Part shown: positions 18,401 through 27,175 of the stretch, one piece after another
Layout of the letters: each line of letters begins with the position of its first letter
Position numbering within the stretch: position 1 is the stretch's first letter
Assembly (NCBI GenBank): GCA_035568175.1
Contig: DATMON010000018.1
Span: 124,001 to 188,000 of the forward strand
Length of the DNA stretch: 64,000 nt
Origin: AV40 sp035568175
GTDB lineage: Bacteria; Verrucomicrobiota; Verrucomicrobiia; Chthoniobacterales; UBA10450
Direction: 5' to 3'
The notes under the pieces: generated by a model
Seen by the model: the letters and a program-made list of their open reading frames with translations, nothing else
Told to the model about the DNA's origin: nothing
The model's database searches: none
Program-made: the position numbers and the translations under genes

Positions 18401-18668
18401 CGAAGTTGCCGGGTACGCCAAGGACGGCGGCAAGAACGTGAAGATGAAGGATGGCAAAGAGAAGAACGTGATGCCAGTCTCAACCGCGGAATACAATCCA
18501 TGCGGTTGGAGAGCGTGGCTCAACAACATGACGTTGACGCTCGGCGTTGATAACATCCAAGATCTCCAACCGCCATTTGTGGCCGCTGCGTTCGAGAACG
18601 GCTTCGATGAAAGTACCGCGAATCCGAAAGGCCGGGTTTGGTACGTCGGCATCAAGAAACGGTTCTAA
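15459..18668 (+). CDS. TonB-dependent outer membrane receptor
   Basis: This 1069-residue outer-membrane beta-barrel imports an unknown ligand using TonB energy. A signal peptide (about 1-32) ends SARAQ. The plug domain begins RVVVTGSNIP and includes SLRGIDPKETLVLEDGRR and DGASPIYGTDAVAGVVN. The barrel ends in an aromatic residue (VGIKKRF), as outer-membrane proteins do. The ATG at 15459 is preferred because GGAG lies 6 bases upstream; the frame is open from 15345. An Asp/His/Gly-rich insertion (about 18240-18325) forms a late loop. It is followed by a strong terminator. The neighbours are TPR membrane proteins and give no clear substrate hint. Confidence 0.93.
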   Translation: MTRNVQKTLGIRVALVAAVAFPLIIAMSARAQEPTPPPPTTGSNVAPAGAPAATEATAERVVVTGSNIPTAEEVGPNPVDTYRRDDITRLGVRTPTDLVLRIPAATGSNTTENNTNGGDGSTRISLRGIDPKETLVLEDGRRLTTAGTQSVDFNRFPLGLIDHIDILKDGASPIYGTDAVAGVVNVFMIHRFRGLEVYASYGNTNLGFAGDQGQETAYMLAGTGDDKTNIVVYAGIYNAAGIFSRDVGISHDPDKFGFGSFDFRSSNMAGRVTNRYFLGLATAPFNNGLLTPTPHSAANQQSSAQYTSADGVAITRERSAFNFADLTPEVAPTDREYLYGSFDRDLCDKYLTVFADFMYFRQFWDGGLAPTPFTPDIWSDTGGFSGGAAQGSHAFGISVSGFSVPTQNAFNPFTTADYTSNGGFTSTFPVFTQQSAAPAGTQFTTGVKYRSLEAGLRTDKITTNNYLFTGGLKGNLGEFANAWDQLKTWEWEFGLRYNESNRVQRFGGIVNNNALRFYLLDTDPATAFNPFGKNVNNKATLSQVFATTHDVEESVLLTEDLTLRGDLFNLPGGAVRFAIGGQHLGETFHDEPDPLTVTGQTTGSTNSQATRGSRDSWAAFWEARVPVTGPTWNFPGAYSLEFGYAERFEDYSDFGQTERPKFDVRWQPIDQSLTLRAAYIEAFHAPSLGELFSGTSQSFPNVKDTCGAACNTENQVPQNLSGNPSLQPEIAYEYTYGGVLTPGKWWSPLQGLTLSADFIHIDIRGFTTTLDAQFLIDHASNTTGALGASSVVRQGGPGSTTPIVLLVTPFQNLGREILSAWDFEAVEIFDTTRLGHGDWGTFTATWNETYLADVDIQAVPGGPRFTAVGQFGGGFQGVNGGGSFTHNRWYASLFYDGPSGSWMQGIDAGTVVHYIGQYWDNEGFQAEARDGDGPNDHDADDVGEGNEDHGTGMGHPKVREWVTVDLILNYTFNLPPPAAQNEVAGYAKDGGKNVKMKDGKEKNVMPVSTAEYNPCGWRAWLNNMTLTLGVDNIQDLQPPFVAAAFENGFDESTANPKGRVWYVGIKKRF

Positions 18669-18690
18669 CTCTCAACCTTTACAATTCAGC

Positions 18691-18726
18691 GGCCGGGTTC
18701 CGGAAGGAACCCGGCCGTTTGCTTTT
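18691..18726 (+). terminator. Rho-independent terminator after the TonB receptor
   Basis: A perfect 11-bp stem GGCCGGGTTCC / GGAACCCGGCC with a GGAA loop is followed by GTTTGCTTTT. It lies 22 bases after the receptor stop codon. Its flanks (AGCGGCCGGGT and CCGTTTGCTTT) recur at 21026-21061. Confidence 0.85.
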
Positions 18727-18760
18727 CGAAACTCAAGCTCTTTCTGCTTGCCCGCGACCC

Positions 18761-20833
18761 TTAGCGCGGTGACGCGACCTCCGACCTGACATCCCGGAGC
18801 GGCGAATCTGTTTGGAAGAGCTCGATGTTCATTTTCAGAGTGTGCACTAAAGCGGAATCGTCGTCGGCTTCCGCTGACGCGAGCCCGTCTTGAGCAGCCT
18901 TAATTGCCTCGGGAAAGCGGCCGACTTCGGCGTAGGCAGCCGCGACTAGCCGCCAGATTTTCGCATTCTTACCGTCTGAAAGCAGGAGGGCACGCTGCGC
19001 GTGTTCTAGCGCCATCGGACCGTTTCGAATGGAGCTCGAGGGCGAGGTTGCGAGAACCCACGCGAGATTGCAATGAGCGTCTAAATTATTGGGATCAACC
19101 GAAAGCGTCTCCTGCCATTGTGCCACCGCCTCGTTGATTTGCCCGTTTTGTGACAGAGCGATGGCCAGATTGTTGTGGGCCTCTGCGTAACTTGGCTTCA
19201 ACTGCAAGGCTTTTTCCAAATGGATTGTAGCTTCATTGGGCTGTCCTTTTCGCAAAAAAAGAGTGGCAAAGTTATTATGCGCTTCAGGAAAATTTGGATC
19301 GATTGCTAATTGTTTTTCATACTCGATCGCTGCCTGTTGAGCATCTCCTTTCGCAAGCAGGGCGTTGGCGATGTTGTAATGGATCCTCGAAAGGTTGGGG
19401 TTCAGTTTGAGTGCCTTCCAGAAATGAGACAGCGCTTCCTCCGGCTGTCCTCTTCGCGCGAGGGCGACGCCAAAAGCATTGTGGGCATCAGCGCCGTCGG
19501 GGTTGAGATTTAATGCCAGCTGAGCTTGTAGGATTGCTTCGTCCGGCCGGTTGTCGTCCAAGAGCGCACTGGAAAGTCGTTCATGCGCGAGGTCGTTATC
19601 GTGGGCGGCCGCCAGGGCATGGCTCCAAAGAGATTCACTGTCATGCCAAACCGAAGTCTGCTCCCAAGTACGCCACATTAGAAGACCGAGCACGACTGCG
19701 GTTGTGACGCTCAGGATGAGTTGGCGGTTGGGCCACAGCCTTGAAAAATCGGCGATGCCCCACGTTACCGCTAAGTACAAACCGATTTGCGGTAAATAGG
19801 TGTAACGGTCAGCGTGCGCCTGCGTGCCGACCTGCACGAGTCCAATCACAGGAATCAACATTCCGACGTACCAGAGCCAGCCGCTCAAGAAATACGGTCG
19901 CTGTTTTCGGAGAATGACTGCGCCGACGGTAAGGGCGGCAACTAACGCGCCCGAAATTGCAATTTGCCAAACAGGAAGTTTGTCCCCGAGGTGGGGGTAA
20001 AAGACAGCAAGATCGACCGGCCATAGCATTTGGCGGACATAAATTAGCAAGCTGACCAACGCATTGCCGATGCGCCACGGCAGAGAAAGATTCTCGATGG
20101 AGTTGATTCCGTGACGCTGAATAATAACGGTGACGACTGCGACAGGAACCGACAGGATCAAGAGAGGAATTTTTTCGATGACGAGTTTTGAAATTGCTGT
20201 GCGCGGGTTTTGAAATCTCTGAAGCGGCCAATAATCGAGGAGCAAGAGAACAAGGGGAACTGTGACGAGCATTGGCTTGGACATGAGGCCCAGAGCAAAG
20301 AAAATCGACAATACCATGTAGTGAAGGAACGAAGGCCGACACGTGAACTTCACATATGCGCCGATTGTGAGCATAAAAAACACGGCGCTTAAGACGTCTT
20401 TGCGCTCGGCGATCCAGGCGACTGATTCTACGTGGAGTGGATGGATGGCGAAGATCGCTGCCACGAAAGCGCTTCGCCATAGCGCGCCTGTCATCTGATG
20501 CAACACAATCAGGAGCAGAATCGCGGCAATCGTGTGTAGGAGCACGTTGATCAAATGATGACCGGCCGGTTTCAGGTCGAACAACTGGCAGTCTGTCATG
20601 TGTGAGATCGTGGTCAGCGGATGCCAATTGTGTGAGACGATGTGGGTAAACGCCCAGCTAATCGCGTCCGGCGTTAGACCGTGGCTAATAACGGGATTGG
20701 CGTAGACGTAGGACTCGTCGTCGAAATTGATGAACCGGTGTCCCATCGTTTGGCCGAACACGACCCAAATCAGCGCGACGAGTAGAACGGAAATTCCGGC
20801 AACTTTCCAAATTACACCCGAGCGATTGCTCAT
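18761..20833 (-). CDS. TMTC-like membrane protein with C-terminal TPRs (copy 3)
   Basis: This 690-residue paralogue of the genes at 11.5-15.2 kb is on the opposite strand. The membrane domain shows INFDDESYVYANP, NWHPLTTISHMTDCQLF, AIHPLHVESVAWIAERKDVLS and GLMSKPMLVTVP. It is followed by about seven TPR units (AHNAFGVALARRGQPEEAL, YNIANALLAKGDAQQAAIEYE and others). The acidic first-loop residues expected of GT-C enzymes are kept (FDDE). It starts ATG and faces the TonB receptor terminator. It probably acts in the inner membrane with the TPR domain in the periplasm; topology is inferred from TMTC relatives. Confidence 0.85.
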   Translation of the reverse strand: MSNRSGVIWKVAGISVLLVALIWVVFGQTMGHRFINFDDESYVYANPVISHGLTPDAISWAFTHIVSHNWHPLTTISHMTDCQLFDLKPAGHHLINVLLHTIAAILLLIVLHQMTGALWRSAFVAAIFAIHPLHVESVAWIAERKDVLSAVFFMLTIGAYVKFTCRPSFLHYMVLSIFFALGLMSKPMLVTVPLVLLLLDYWPLQRFQNPRTAISKLVIEKIPLLILSVPVAVVTVIIQRHGINSIENLSLPWRIGNALVSLLIYVRQMLWPVDLAVFYPHLGDKLPVWQIAISGALVAALTVGAVILRKQRPYFLSGWLWYVGMLIPVIGLVQVGTQAHADRYTYLPQIGLYLAVTWGIADFSRLWPNRQLILSVTTAVVLGLLMWRTWEQTSVWHDSESLWSHALAAAHDNDLAHERLSSALLDDNRPDEAILQAQLALNLNPDGADAHNAFGVALARRGQPEEALSHFWKALKLNPNLSRIHYNIANALLAKGDAQQAAIEYEKQLAIDPNFPEAHNNFATLFLRKGQPNEATIHLEKALQLKPSYAEAHNNLAIALSQNGQINEAVAQWQETLSVDPNNLDAHCNLAWVLATSPSSSIRNGPMALEHAQRALLLSDGKNAKIWRLVAAAYAEVGRFPEAIKAAQDGLASAEADDDSALVHTLKMNIELFQTDSPLRDVRSEVASPR

Positions 20834-21105
20834 TCGCTAGATCGATAGAGTCTTCATCGGCCTTGGTCAAAGCAAACAGACCGGGAAATCCGGGGCAACT
20901 TTAGAAATCTCTTTTGGAAGTCTTTAGGAAGCTCACGTAATATTGCACCCGATGGGTCGTTATTTTTTACAAGCAACGTCGCCTTGGGCGTGTGCAACAA
21001 TCGCGCGTCTTGACAATCGTGGTTTAGCGGCCGGGTCCGAATCGGACCTCCCGTTTGCTTTATAGTCAAGCGTCAGTCAAAATCCCGCGGGCAGAAAATC
21101 TTCTT
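20834..21105. other. Divergent intergenic region
   Basis: About 270 bases lie between divergently transcribed genes and should contain both promoters. The only clear structure is the hairpin at 21034-21048 with terminator-like flanks. No RNA gene is recognisable. Confidence 0.45.
21026..21061 (+). terminator. Orphan terminator-like hairpin
   Basis: The stem GGTCCGA / TCGGACC with a one-base spacer (21034-21048) lies between AGCGGCCGGGT and CCGTTTGCTTT, flanks shared with the terminator at 18691-18726. No plus-strand gene ends nearby, so it is either a relic or a leader hairpin of the following gene. Confidence 0.5.
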
Positions 21106-24100
21106 ATGTTTGTCCGCACTCGACTGGTTGCTCTGCTGCTTTTCGGCTCCGGATTTTGCGCGCTTATCTATCAGACGGCGTGGCTTCGTGAATTCCGATT
21201 GATTTTTGGCGCGTCTACAGCGGCGACGGCGGCAGTGGTAGGCGTGTTTATGGCCGGGTTAGGATTTGGCGGAATCATTCTCGGGCGACGCTCAGAGACC
21301 AAGGCGCAACCGCTCACTTTCTACGCAAGCTTGGAACTGTTCATCGGGATAAGCGCGGCCTTGTCCCCGTTTGTCATCTTCGTGGGGCGACATCTTTACA
21401 TCGCTCTTGGAGGAACCAAGGCGATGGGAATGCCGTTCGGCACGCTTATCCGCCTGATTCTAGCAGCGTTGATTATTGGAACGCCCACGTTCCTGATGGG
21501 TGGAACGTTGCCCGCCGCCGCGCGAGCCGTCGTTGCGGGGAGCGATGTCGCGCGTCGGTCGATTGGTATGTTGTACGGCGCGAATACGCTTGGCGCGGTC
21601 ACGGGCGCGGCTGCCGGCACGTTTTATTGCTTCGAAAATTTTGGTAATCGCATGACGCTTTGGCTCGCCGCAGCGCTCAACATCGCGATCGCCTTGGCTG
21701 GTTTTCGTCTTTCAAAGTGGACTACAGACCTCAAACCCGTGCGCGAATCAGTTTCCAAGCCGGACGCTGAAGAGACCCGGGATTTAGCAAATCCCAGGTT
21801 TGTGTTCACGGCGGCCGCGGTCGTCGGTTTTGTGTTTTTCTTGATGGAGCTTGTTTGGTATCGAATGTTGGGGCCGCTCCTAGGCGGATCGACATTTTCT
21901 TTCGGGTTGATTCTTGGAGTCGCTTTGCTCGGAATCGGTCTCGGCAGCCTCGCTTATGCTTGCTTCGGCTTAACGCGCTCTGTATCGCTCCCATTCTTCG
22001 CAATGACGTGCGCGGTGGAGGCGTTCTTTATTGCTTTGCCCTACGCACTTGGGGATCGGATTGCGATGGCAACGATGCTTCTGCGACCATTAGGGACAAT
22101 AGGATTCCATGGTCATATCATAGCTTGGACGGTATTATGTTTGCTCGTCGTTTTCCCGGCGGCGTTTGTCGCGGGTCTCCAATTTCCGCTCTTGATTGCG
22201 CTCCTTGGCAAAGGCGGGAAGCTGGTTGGCTCGCAGACTGGCGCCGCCTACGCGTGGAATACCGTCGGAGCACTGGCCGGTTCCCTAGCGGGCGGTTTTG
22301 GATTTATTCCCATGTTTTCCGCTCCCGGTGTGTGGAGAATGGCGATTGTGCTGCTTTGTGCGCTCGCGTTGATTGCCGCGTTTTTAGCACTGCGCGAGCG
22401 TGGGCACTGGACTCGAATCACTCCGCCGTTTGTAACTGCTTTGTTCGCGATCTCAATGTTGGCAGCTACCGGTCCAACTGCATTTTGGCGTCACAGCCAA
22501 ATCGGTGTGGGCCACGTCACGCAATTTCAGGGCTCGCCCAATGATTTGCGCGAACTCATGGAGAGAATTCGCCGCGAAACTATTTGGGAGGCCGATGGGA
22601 TCGAGAGCAGTGTCGCTTTATCAAACGGTGACGGACTGGCATTTATTGTAAATGGCCGCGCCGATGGTAACGCGAAACGCGACGCCGGAACGCAGATCAT
22701 GCTCGGATTAATCGGCGCAGCGCTGCATCCCGACTCTACAAGGGCGCTAGTCATAGGTTTGGGAACGGGCAGCACGGCGGGCTGGCTCGCTGCCGTACCG
22801 AATATTGCCCAAGTCGACGTCGTCGAACTCGAACCGTCCATTTTGAAAGTGGCGGAGCGATGTGCGCCAGTCAATCAGAACGCCCTTCTTAATCCAAAGC
22901 TCCACGTCACTATCGGAGACGCACGGGAAGTTCTTCTCACCACTCGCGAGAAATACGATATCATTGTCTCCGAGCCATCAAATCCATATCGGGCTGGAAT
23001 CGCGGGGCTGTTGACTCAGGAATATTATCAATCAATTGACCGACGCTTACGGCCGGACGGAATATTTCTTCAATGGGTGCAGGCGTACGAGATCGATGAT
23101 CGGACGGTACAGATTATTTATCGCACGCTAGGATCGGTTTTTTCGACCGTCGAGACGTGGCAGACGCAGACTGGAGATCTTGCGCTTCTAGCATCCCATT
23201 CACCGGTCCACTACGAGGTGGATACGCTCCGCCGACGGCTTGCTCAGGAGCCTTTCAAAAGCGGTCTGCTTGCTGCATGGCAGGCAACTGGAGTAGAGGA
23301 TTTTCTCTGCCATTACATCGGTAACAAGACCGTAGCCGAAACACTGCAGCATCTAGTGGCCGGACCGGTTAACACAGACGACCGCACCGTAATTGAATTC
23401 TCTTTTGCTCGAAGTATGAACCTGGCGAACGGTTTCCAAATCGCAAATCTTCGGGCAAGCGCGCGTGATGCGCATGTGGATCGTCCCCAGAATGTCGATG
23501 GAGAAGTGGACTGGTCGCTGGTCGATGAAGCGCGCCTTTCAATGTTTGCCTCGCTGAGCCGAGCCGAGCAAAGTCAAACGACCTGGACTCCACAGCAGAG
23601 AGGCCGCGCGGCAGCTTTTGCGAGCTATGTGAACGGTGATCTGGCCGCCGCCATGCGCGATTGGCGAGCGCAACACCAGGAACCGAAAACCTTATCTCAA
23701 TTCGCGATGGTCGCTGAGTGCCTCGCAGTGGAAGGTGATAGCGCCGCTCTTCCTTACATCGATAAGATCGCGGAGTTTCTTCCCTGGGACGCCGAGGCGA
23801 TTCGTGCTGAACTCCTTTGGCGGCAGCGGAGACCAGAAGAGGCGGCAGAAACGCTGGAAAGGTTTTTTCGCGCTTTGCAGGATGATCCTTGGCCGAGCCG
23901 GGAGTTGATCAAACGCTCGCTTATCCGTGCCGAAGCGCTTGCAAATTCGGATCGTTCCAGAATGGCAGCCGATTTTCTCTACAATGCTTTGCGCAAACCG
24001 TTCTCCGTCTCCAATAATGAAAGCGACCGGTTGGCCACAGAATTAGCAATCGGCATTTACCTCGATGGTGATCACCCCGGTAAAAACACAGTTGCCGCAA

Positions 24101-24303
24101 TCGCGCCTTATGAGCCGCACATTCTTTGGCAACGACAATTCCTCCAGGTGCGAAAAGATTGTTACAGCGCCCTGAATAAGTCACAGGCGGAACAGGCCCG
24201 TCGTGACCTTGATGAATTCATGAGGCACGAAGCAGTGACAGCCGACGTATCCACGCTGACAGAGAAGATGCGAGCTCAGTCCGCTGGCAGTGGAATTCCC
24301 TAG
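21106..24303 (+). CDS. Membrane-anchored spermidine-synthase-like protein
   Basis: This 1065-residue three-part protein has an N-terminal membrane region (about 1-465) with roughly a dozen helices and the family start FGSGFCALIYQTAWLREFRL. A spermidine-synthase-type Rossmann domain follows (about 490-740), with ALVIGLGTGSTAGWLA, VDVVELEPSIL and IIVSEPSNPYRAGIAGL. A helical, TPR-like C-terminal domain closes it. Such fused proteins are widespread, but their reaction is not established; they may be aminopropyltransferases or other SAM-fold enzymes. The ATG at 21106 is chosen over a TTG at 21055 because the family signature begins there. It is transcribed alone, away from the 18761-20833 gene. 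Confidence 0.83.
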   Translation: MFVRTRLVALLLFGSGFCALIYQTAWLREFRLIFGASTAATAAVVGVFMAGLGFGGIILGRRSETKAQPLTFYASLELFIGISAALSPFVIFVGRHLYIALGGTKAMGMPFGTLIRLILAALIIGTPTFLMGGTLPAAARAVVAGSDVARRSIGMLYGANTLGAVTGAAAGTFYCFENFGNRMTLWLAAALNIAIALAGFRLSKWTTDLKPVRESVSKPDAEETRDLANPRFVFTAAAVVGFVFFLMELVWYRMLGPLLGGSTFSFGLILGVALLGIGLGSLAYACFGLTRSVSLPFFAMTCAVEAFFIALPYALGDRIAMATMLLRPLGTIGFHGHIIAWTVLCLLVVFPAAFVAGLQFPLLIALLGKGGKLVGSQTGAAYAWNTVGALAGSLAGGFGFIPMFSAPGVWRMAIVLLCALALIAAFLALRERGHWTRITPPFVTALFAISMLAATGPTAFWRHSQIGVGHVTQFQGSPNDLRELMERIRRETIWEADGIESSVALSNGDGLAFIVNGRADGNAKRDAGTQIMLGLIGAALHPDSTRALVIGLGTGSTAGWLAAVPNIAQVDVVELEPSILKVAERCAPVNQNALLNPKLHVTIGDAREVLLTTREKYDIIVSEPSNPYRAGIAGLLTQEYYQSIDRRLRPDGIFLQWVQAYEIDDRTVQIIYRTLGSVFSTVETWQTQTGDLALLASHSPVHYEVDTLRRRLAQEPFKSGLLAAWQATGVEDFLCHYIGNKTVAETLQHLVAGPVNTDDRTVIEFSFARSMNLANGFQIANLRASARDAHVDRPQNVDGEVDWSLVDEARLSMFASLSRAEQSQTTWTPQQRGRAAAFASYVNGDLAAAMRDWRAQHQEPKTLSQFAMVAECLAVEGDSAALPYIDKIAEFLPWDAEAIRAELLWRQRRPEEAAETLERFFRALQDDPWPSRELIKRSLIRAEALANSDRSRMAADFLYNALRKPFSVSNNESDRLATELAIGIYLDGDHPGKNTVAAIAPYEPHILWQRQFLQVRKDCYSALNKSQAEQARRDLDEFMRHEAVTADVSTLTEKMRAQSAGSGIP

Positions 24304-24413
24304 CGTGGCAGGGCCCAGCCAACAAGCCCGCGCAACTCTTAAAATATAACACCTGGTCTTGAGTATCGTTTCGACTTTCAGAGGTCTATACTTCGAAATA
24401 CTGTCGCAACTCG

Positions 24414-26057
24414 ATGCAGCGGTACGGCGCTTCTTATTTGAAGATCTGTTTGCTGGCGGTGGCTTTGGGCGCTCTCACGATCCTGGTCTATCGCCCGGCA
24501 TGGCATGGCGGATTCGTCTGGGACGACGACCTCTATGTCACCCACAACCATTTGTTGACGGCGCCTGATGGGTTGCGCCGAATCTGGTTTTCGCTCGACG
24601 CGCCGTCGCAATATTTTCCGCTGGCTTACACGATATTGCGAATCGAACGCTTGCTCTGGGACTTAAATCCCGGGGGGTATCATTGGGTGAATATCCTGCT
24701 TCACCTTGGCAATGCGCTTCTCGTTTGGTGCATCCTTGCCCGCCTGAAGGTGCCAGGCGCATGGTTGGCTGCGGCAATTTTCGCGTTGCACCCGGTTCAA
24801 GTCGAGTCGGTCGCTTGGATCTCGGAGCTGAAGAATGTTCTGATGGGCTTCTTCTTCTTGCTCACTGTGTTGACGTGGACTGAATATGTCGATGCAACGC
24901 AGAAGCGTCGTCGGATCCTGTATGTTGCCGCCCTCGTATTTTATTTGCTCGCGCTCTCCGCCAAAGCTACGGCCTGCACGTTACCGGCGGCGCTGTTGTT
25001 GGTTCTCTGGCTGAAAAAAAGGCCGATTGATTCCCGTGGGCTTTTGGAGATTGTTCCGTTCGTTGTCCTCGCGCTCGGAATCGGTTTGGTGGCGGTTTGG
25101 TGGGAGAAATATCATCAAGGCACACGAATGCTTGTCTCCCTCGGACCAATCGAGCGATTGCTGATCGGGAGTCGGGCTGTTTGGTTTTACCTCGGCAAAA
25201 TAGTTTGGCCATCGAACCTCACATTTATTTATCCGCAATGGCCGATTGATGCCACGAATCCCGTTGCCTACTCATGGCTGGTTGCGGTCGCTGTCGCCAT
25301 TGCGATGATCCTCTTCGGTCGTCGGTTTTTTGGCCGCAGCGTCGAAGTGGCGGCATTGTTTTTTGTGACGACGCTGGGCCCGCTGCTCGGCTTTATCATG
25401 CTTTATACCTTTCGCTACACATTCGTAGCGGACCATTACCAGTACTTGGCCAGCATCGGTCCGATTGCGCTCGCCTCTGCCGGTTTAATGACATTAAGCC
25501 GGTCCAGCAAGACGTTGCAGTGGCCCGTGGTCGTCAGCGGCTTGGCGATTCTGGGTTTCCTGAGTTTACTGACCTGGCGTCAAAGCGCGACGTATCGCGA
25601 CTTGGAAACGCTCTGGCGAACTACCATTGCAAAAAATCCAGATTGCTGGATGGCTTACAATAATCTCGGCGTGGTTCAATTCGAAAAAGGCGACATTGAG
25701 GACGCGATCGAGAAGTACCAGCAATCGCTTCGTTTGCATCCCGATTATCCCGAAGCGCATTACAATCTCGGCAGCGCTTTATTACAAGAAGGAGACGCCG
25801 ATGAAGCGATACGGCAGTGCGAAGAAGCCCTGAAAATTCAGCCCAATGAGCCCGACGCGCACATTGTTCTTGGAAACGCGTTCATGGCCAAACAAGATGT
25901 CGATCGAGCGATCGCCCATTATGTGCAGGCCTTGCACATTCGTCCTGACGATTCGAACGCGCATTATAATTTGGGCACTGCGTTAAGGCAGAAGGGCGAC
26001 GGAGAAGGAGCTGCTCGCGAATATGAAAAAGCCCGGGAGTCCGAGCCGCGCAATTAG
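24414..26057 (+). CDS. TMTC-like membrane protein with C-terminal TPRs (copy 4)
   Basis: This is a 547-residue, more divergent member of the TMTC-like set. The first loop reads FVWDDDLYVTHN. It is followed by YHWVNILLHLGNALLVW, ALHPVQVESVAWISELKNVLMG and LSAKATACTLPAALLL, about ten membrane helices in all. Four TPR units end the protein (YNNLGVVQFEKGDIEDAIEKY, YNLGSALLQEGDADEAI and so on). Acidic DDD residues in the first loop fit a GT-C catalytic site. It lies 110 bases after the spermidine-synthase-like gene and could share its transcript. No signal-word copy falls in this gene; only the shorter core TGTCGATC at 25898-25905. Confidence 0.85.
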   Translation: MQRYGASYLKICLLAVALGALTILVYRPAWHGGFVWDDDLYVTHNHLLTAPDGLRRIWFSLDAPSQYFPLAYTILRIERLLWDLNPGGYHWVNILLHLGNALLVWCILARLKVPGAWLAAAIFALHPVQVESVAWISELKNVLMGFFFLLTVLTWTEYVDATQKRRRILYVAALVFYLLALSAKATACTLPAALLLVLWLKKRPIDSRGLLEIVPFVVLALGIGLVAVWWEKYHQGTRMLVSLGPIERLLIGSRAVWFYLGKIVWPSNLTFIYPQWPIDATNPVAYSWLVAVAVAIAMILFGRRFFGRSVEVAALFFVTTLGPLLGFIMLYTFRYTFVADHYQYLASIGPIALASAGLMTLSRSSKTLQWPVVVSGLAILGFLSLLTWRQSATYRDLETLWRTTIAKNPDCWMAYNNLGVVQFEKGDIEDAIEKYQQSLRLHPDYPEAHYNLGSALLQEGDADEAIRQCEEALKIQPNEPDAHIVLGNAFMAKQDVDRAIAHYVQALHIRPDDSNAHYNLGTALRQKGDGEGAAREYEKARESEPRN

Positions 26058-26079
26058 ACGCAAATAAGTGCTAAGAGCG

Positions 26080-27078
26080 TTAAGCCCAGTAATGGCCCTG
26101 ATTCGCTCGATAAAACGCCAGTGTTTGTTTCAAGCCATTCTCAAGCGTCACGTGTGGTGACCAACCAAGCGCCTTCTCGATCTTGCCAAAGTCCGCGTAG
26201 TAATCGCCGATATCGATTGCTTTTCGGTCATCCGGAAATGGAACCAGCTCATAGTTCCCGCTGCCGTTGATCTCCACCAACAATGATGCCAGTTCTTGCA
26301 GACTGATCTGTTCGCGGTGCCCAAGATTAAAGACCTGACCGTCTGACTCGCGACTGGCAGCACTACCCAGGAGCGCCTCCACCACATCGCTGACGAAATT
26401 GAAATCACGCCGCTGTTTCCCGTCGCCAAAGATTTGAATCGGCTTTCCTTCAATTAATCGGCGGATCCAAATCCCGAGAAAGGTCTGGCGCGCATCTTTA
26501 ACCCGCATTCCGGGTCCATACGTGTTGGTTAGCCGGAGCGCGCAGGCGCGAATCTGATAAACGTCGTTGTAAAGCAAGTGATACCACTCGCCCGCGAGTT
26601 TGTTGATACCGTTCACGTCGATCGGATTGATCGGGTGTTTTTCGTCAACCGGCAGATATTTCGGGCGACCGTAAACTTGTCGCGTGCTGGCGAATACAAT
26701 CTTCAAATCGCGGTTGTGCAGTCGGCAGGCTTCCAAGATGTGGAGCTGGGCCGCGGCGTTGATATTCAAATCGGTCATCGGATCCGTCATCGAGTCGAGA
26801 TGACTTGTTTGACCGGCGAGATTAAAAAGAAACTGGCGTTTCTTGATCAGCGAAGACATCGCGGCAGCGTCGCGAACATCAGTAAGATCCACGGTCACTC
26901 GATCGCGGATGTCGTGAATATTAAAAAGGTTGCCGCCGTACTCTGGAATCAAGCTGTCGACCAAGGTTACCGTTGCGCCCAGCTCGACCAGGCGTCGGGC
27001 GAGACCGGAACCGATAAAGCCAAGCCCACCAGTAACCAGGACGTCCGAGCCCGCAAAAATGTCAGGATCCCAGGGCAC
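26080..27078 (-). CDS. NAD-dependent epimerase/dehydratase, atypical active site
   Basis: This 332-residue extended short-chain dehydrogenase resembles NDP-sugar 4-epimerases and 4,6-dehydratases. The NAD-binding loop is VLVTGGLGFIGSGLARRL. The Ser/Thr-side motif FASTRQVYG and the sugar-binding LRLTNTYGPGMR are present. Where the family has Y-x-x-x-K this protein reads NGINK, so the catalytic Tyr is replaced by Asn. It starts with GTG. The divergent neighbour is a GT2 glycosyltransferase, which fits a role in making or modifying a sugar donor. The exact reaction cannot be told. Confidence 0.85.
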   Translation of the reverse strand: MPWDPDIFAGSDVLVTGGLGFIGSGLARRLVELGATVTLVDSLIPEYGGNLFNIHDIRDRVTVDLTDVRDAAAMSSLIKKRQFLFNLAGQTSHLDSMTDPMTDLNINAAAQLHILEACRLHNRDLKIVFASTRQVYGRPKYLPVDEKHPINPIDVNGINKLAGEWYHLLYNDVYQIRACALRLTNTYGPGMRVKDARQTFLGIWIRRLIEGKPIQIFGDGKQRRDFNFVSDVVEALLGSAASRESDGQVFNLGHREQISLQELASLLVEINGSGNYELVPFPDDRKAIDIGDYYADFGKIEKALGWSPHVTLENGLKQTLAFYRANQGHYWA

Positions 27079-27175
27079 GGGTGAATTGTAGGTCGCGGGC
27101 CAAAAGATTTTCTATAACTTTTCGCGCTTTTTTTGACAGAATCGGGCAGCTTTGCCACCAACCCACCAAACCGCA

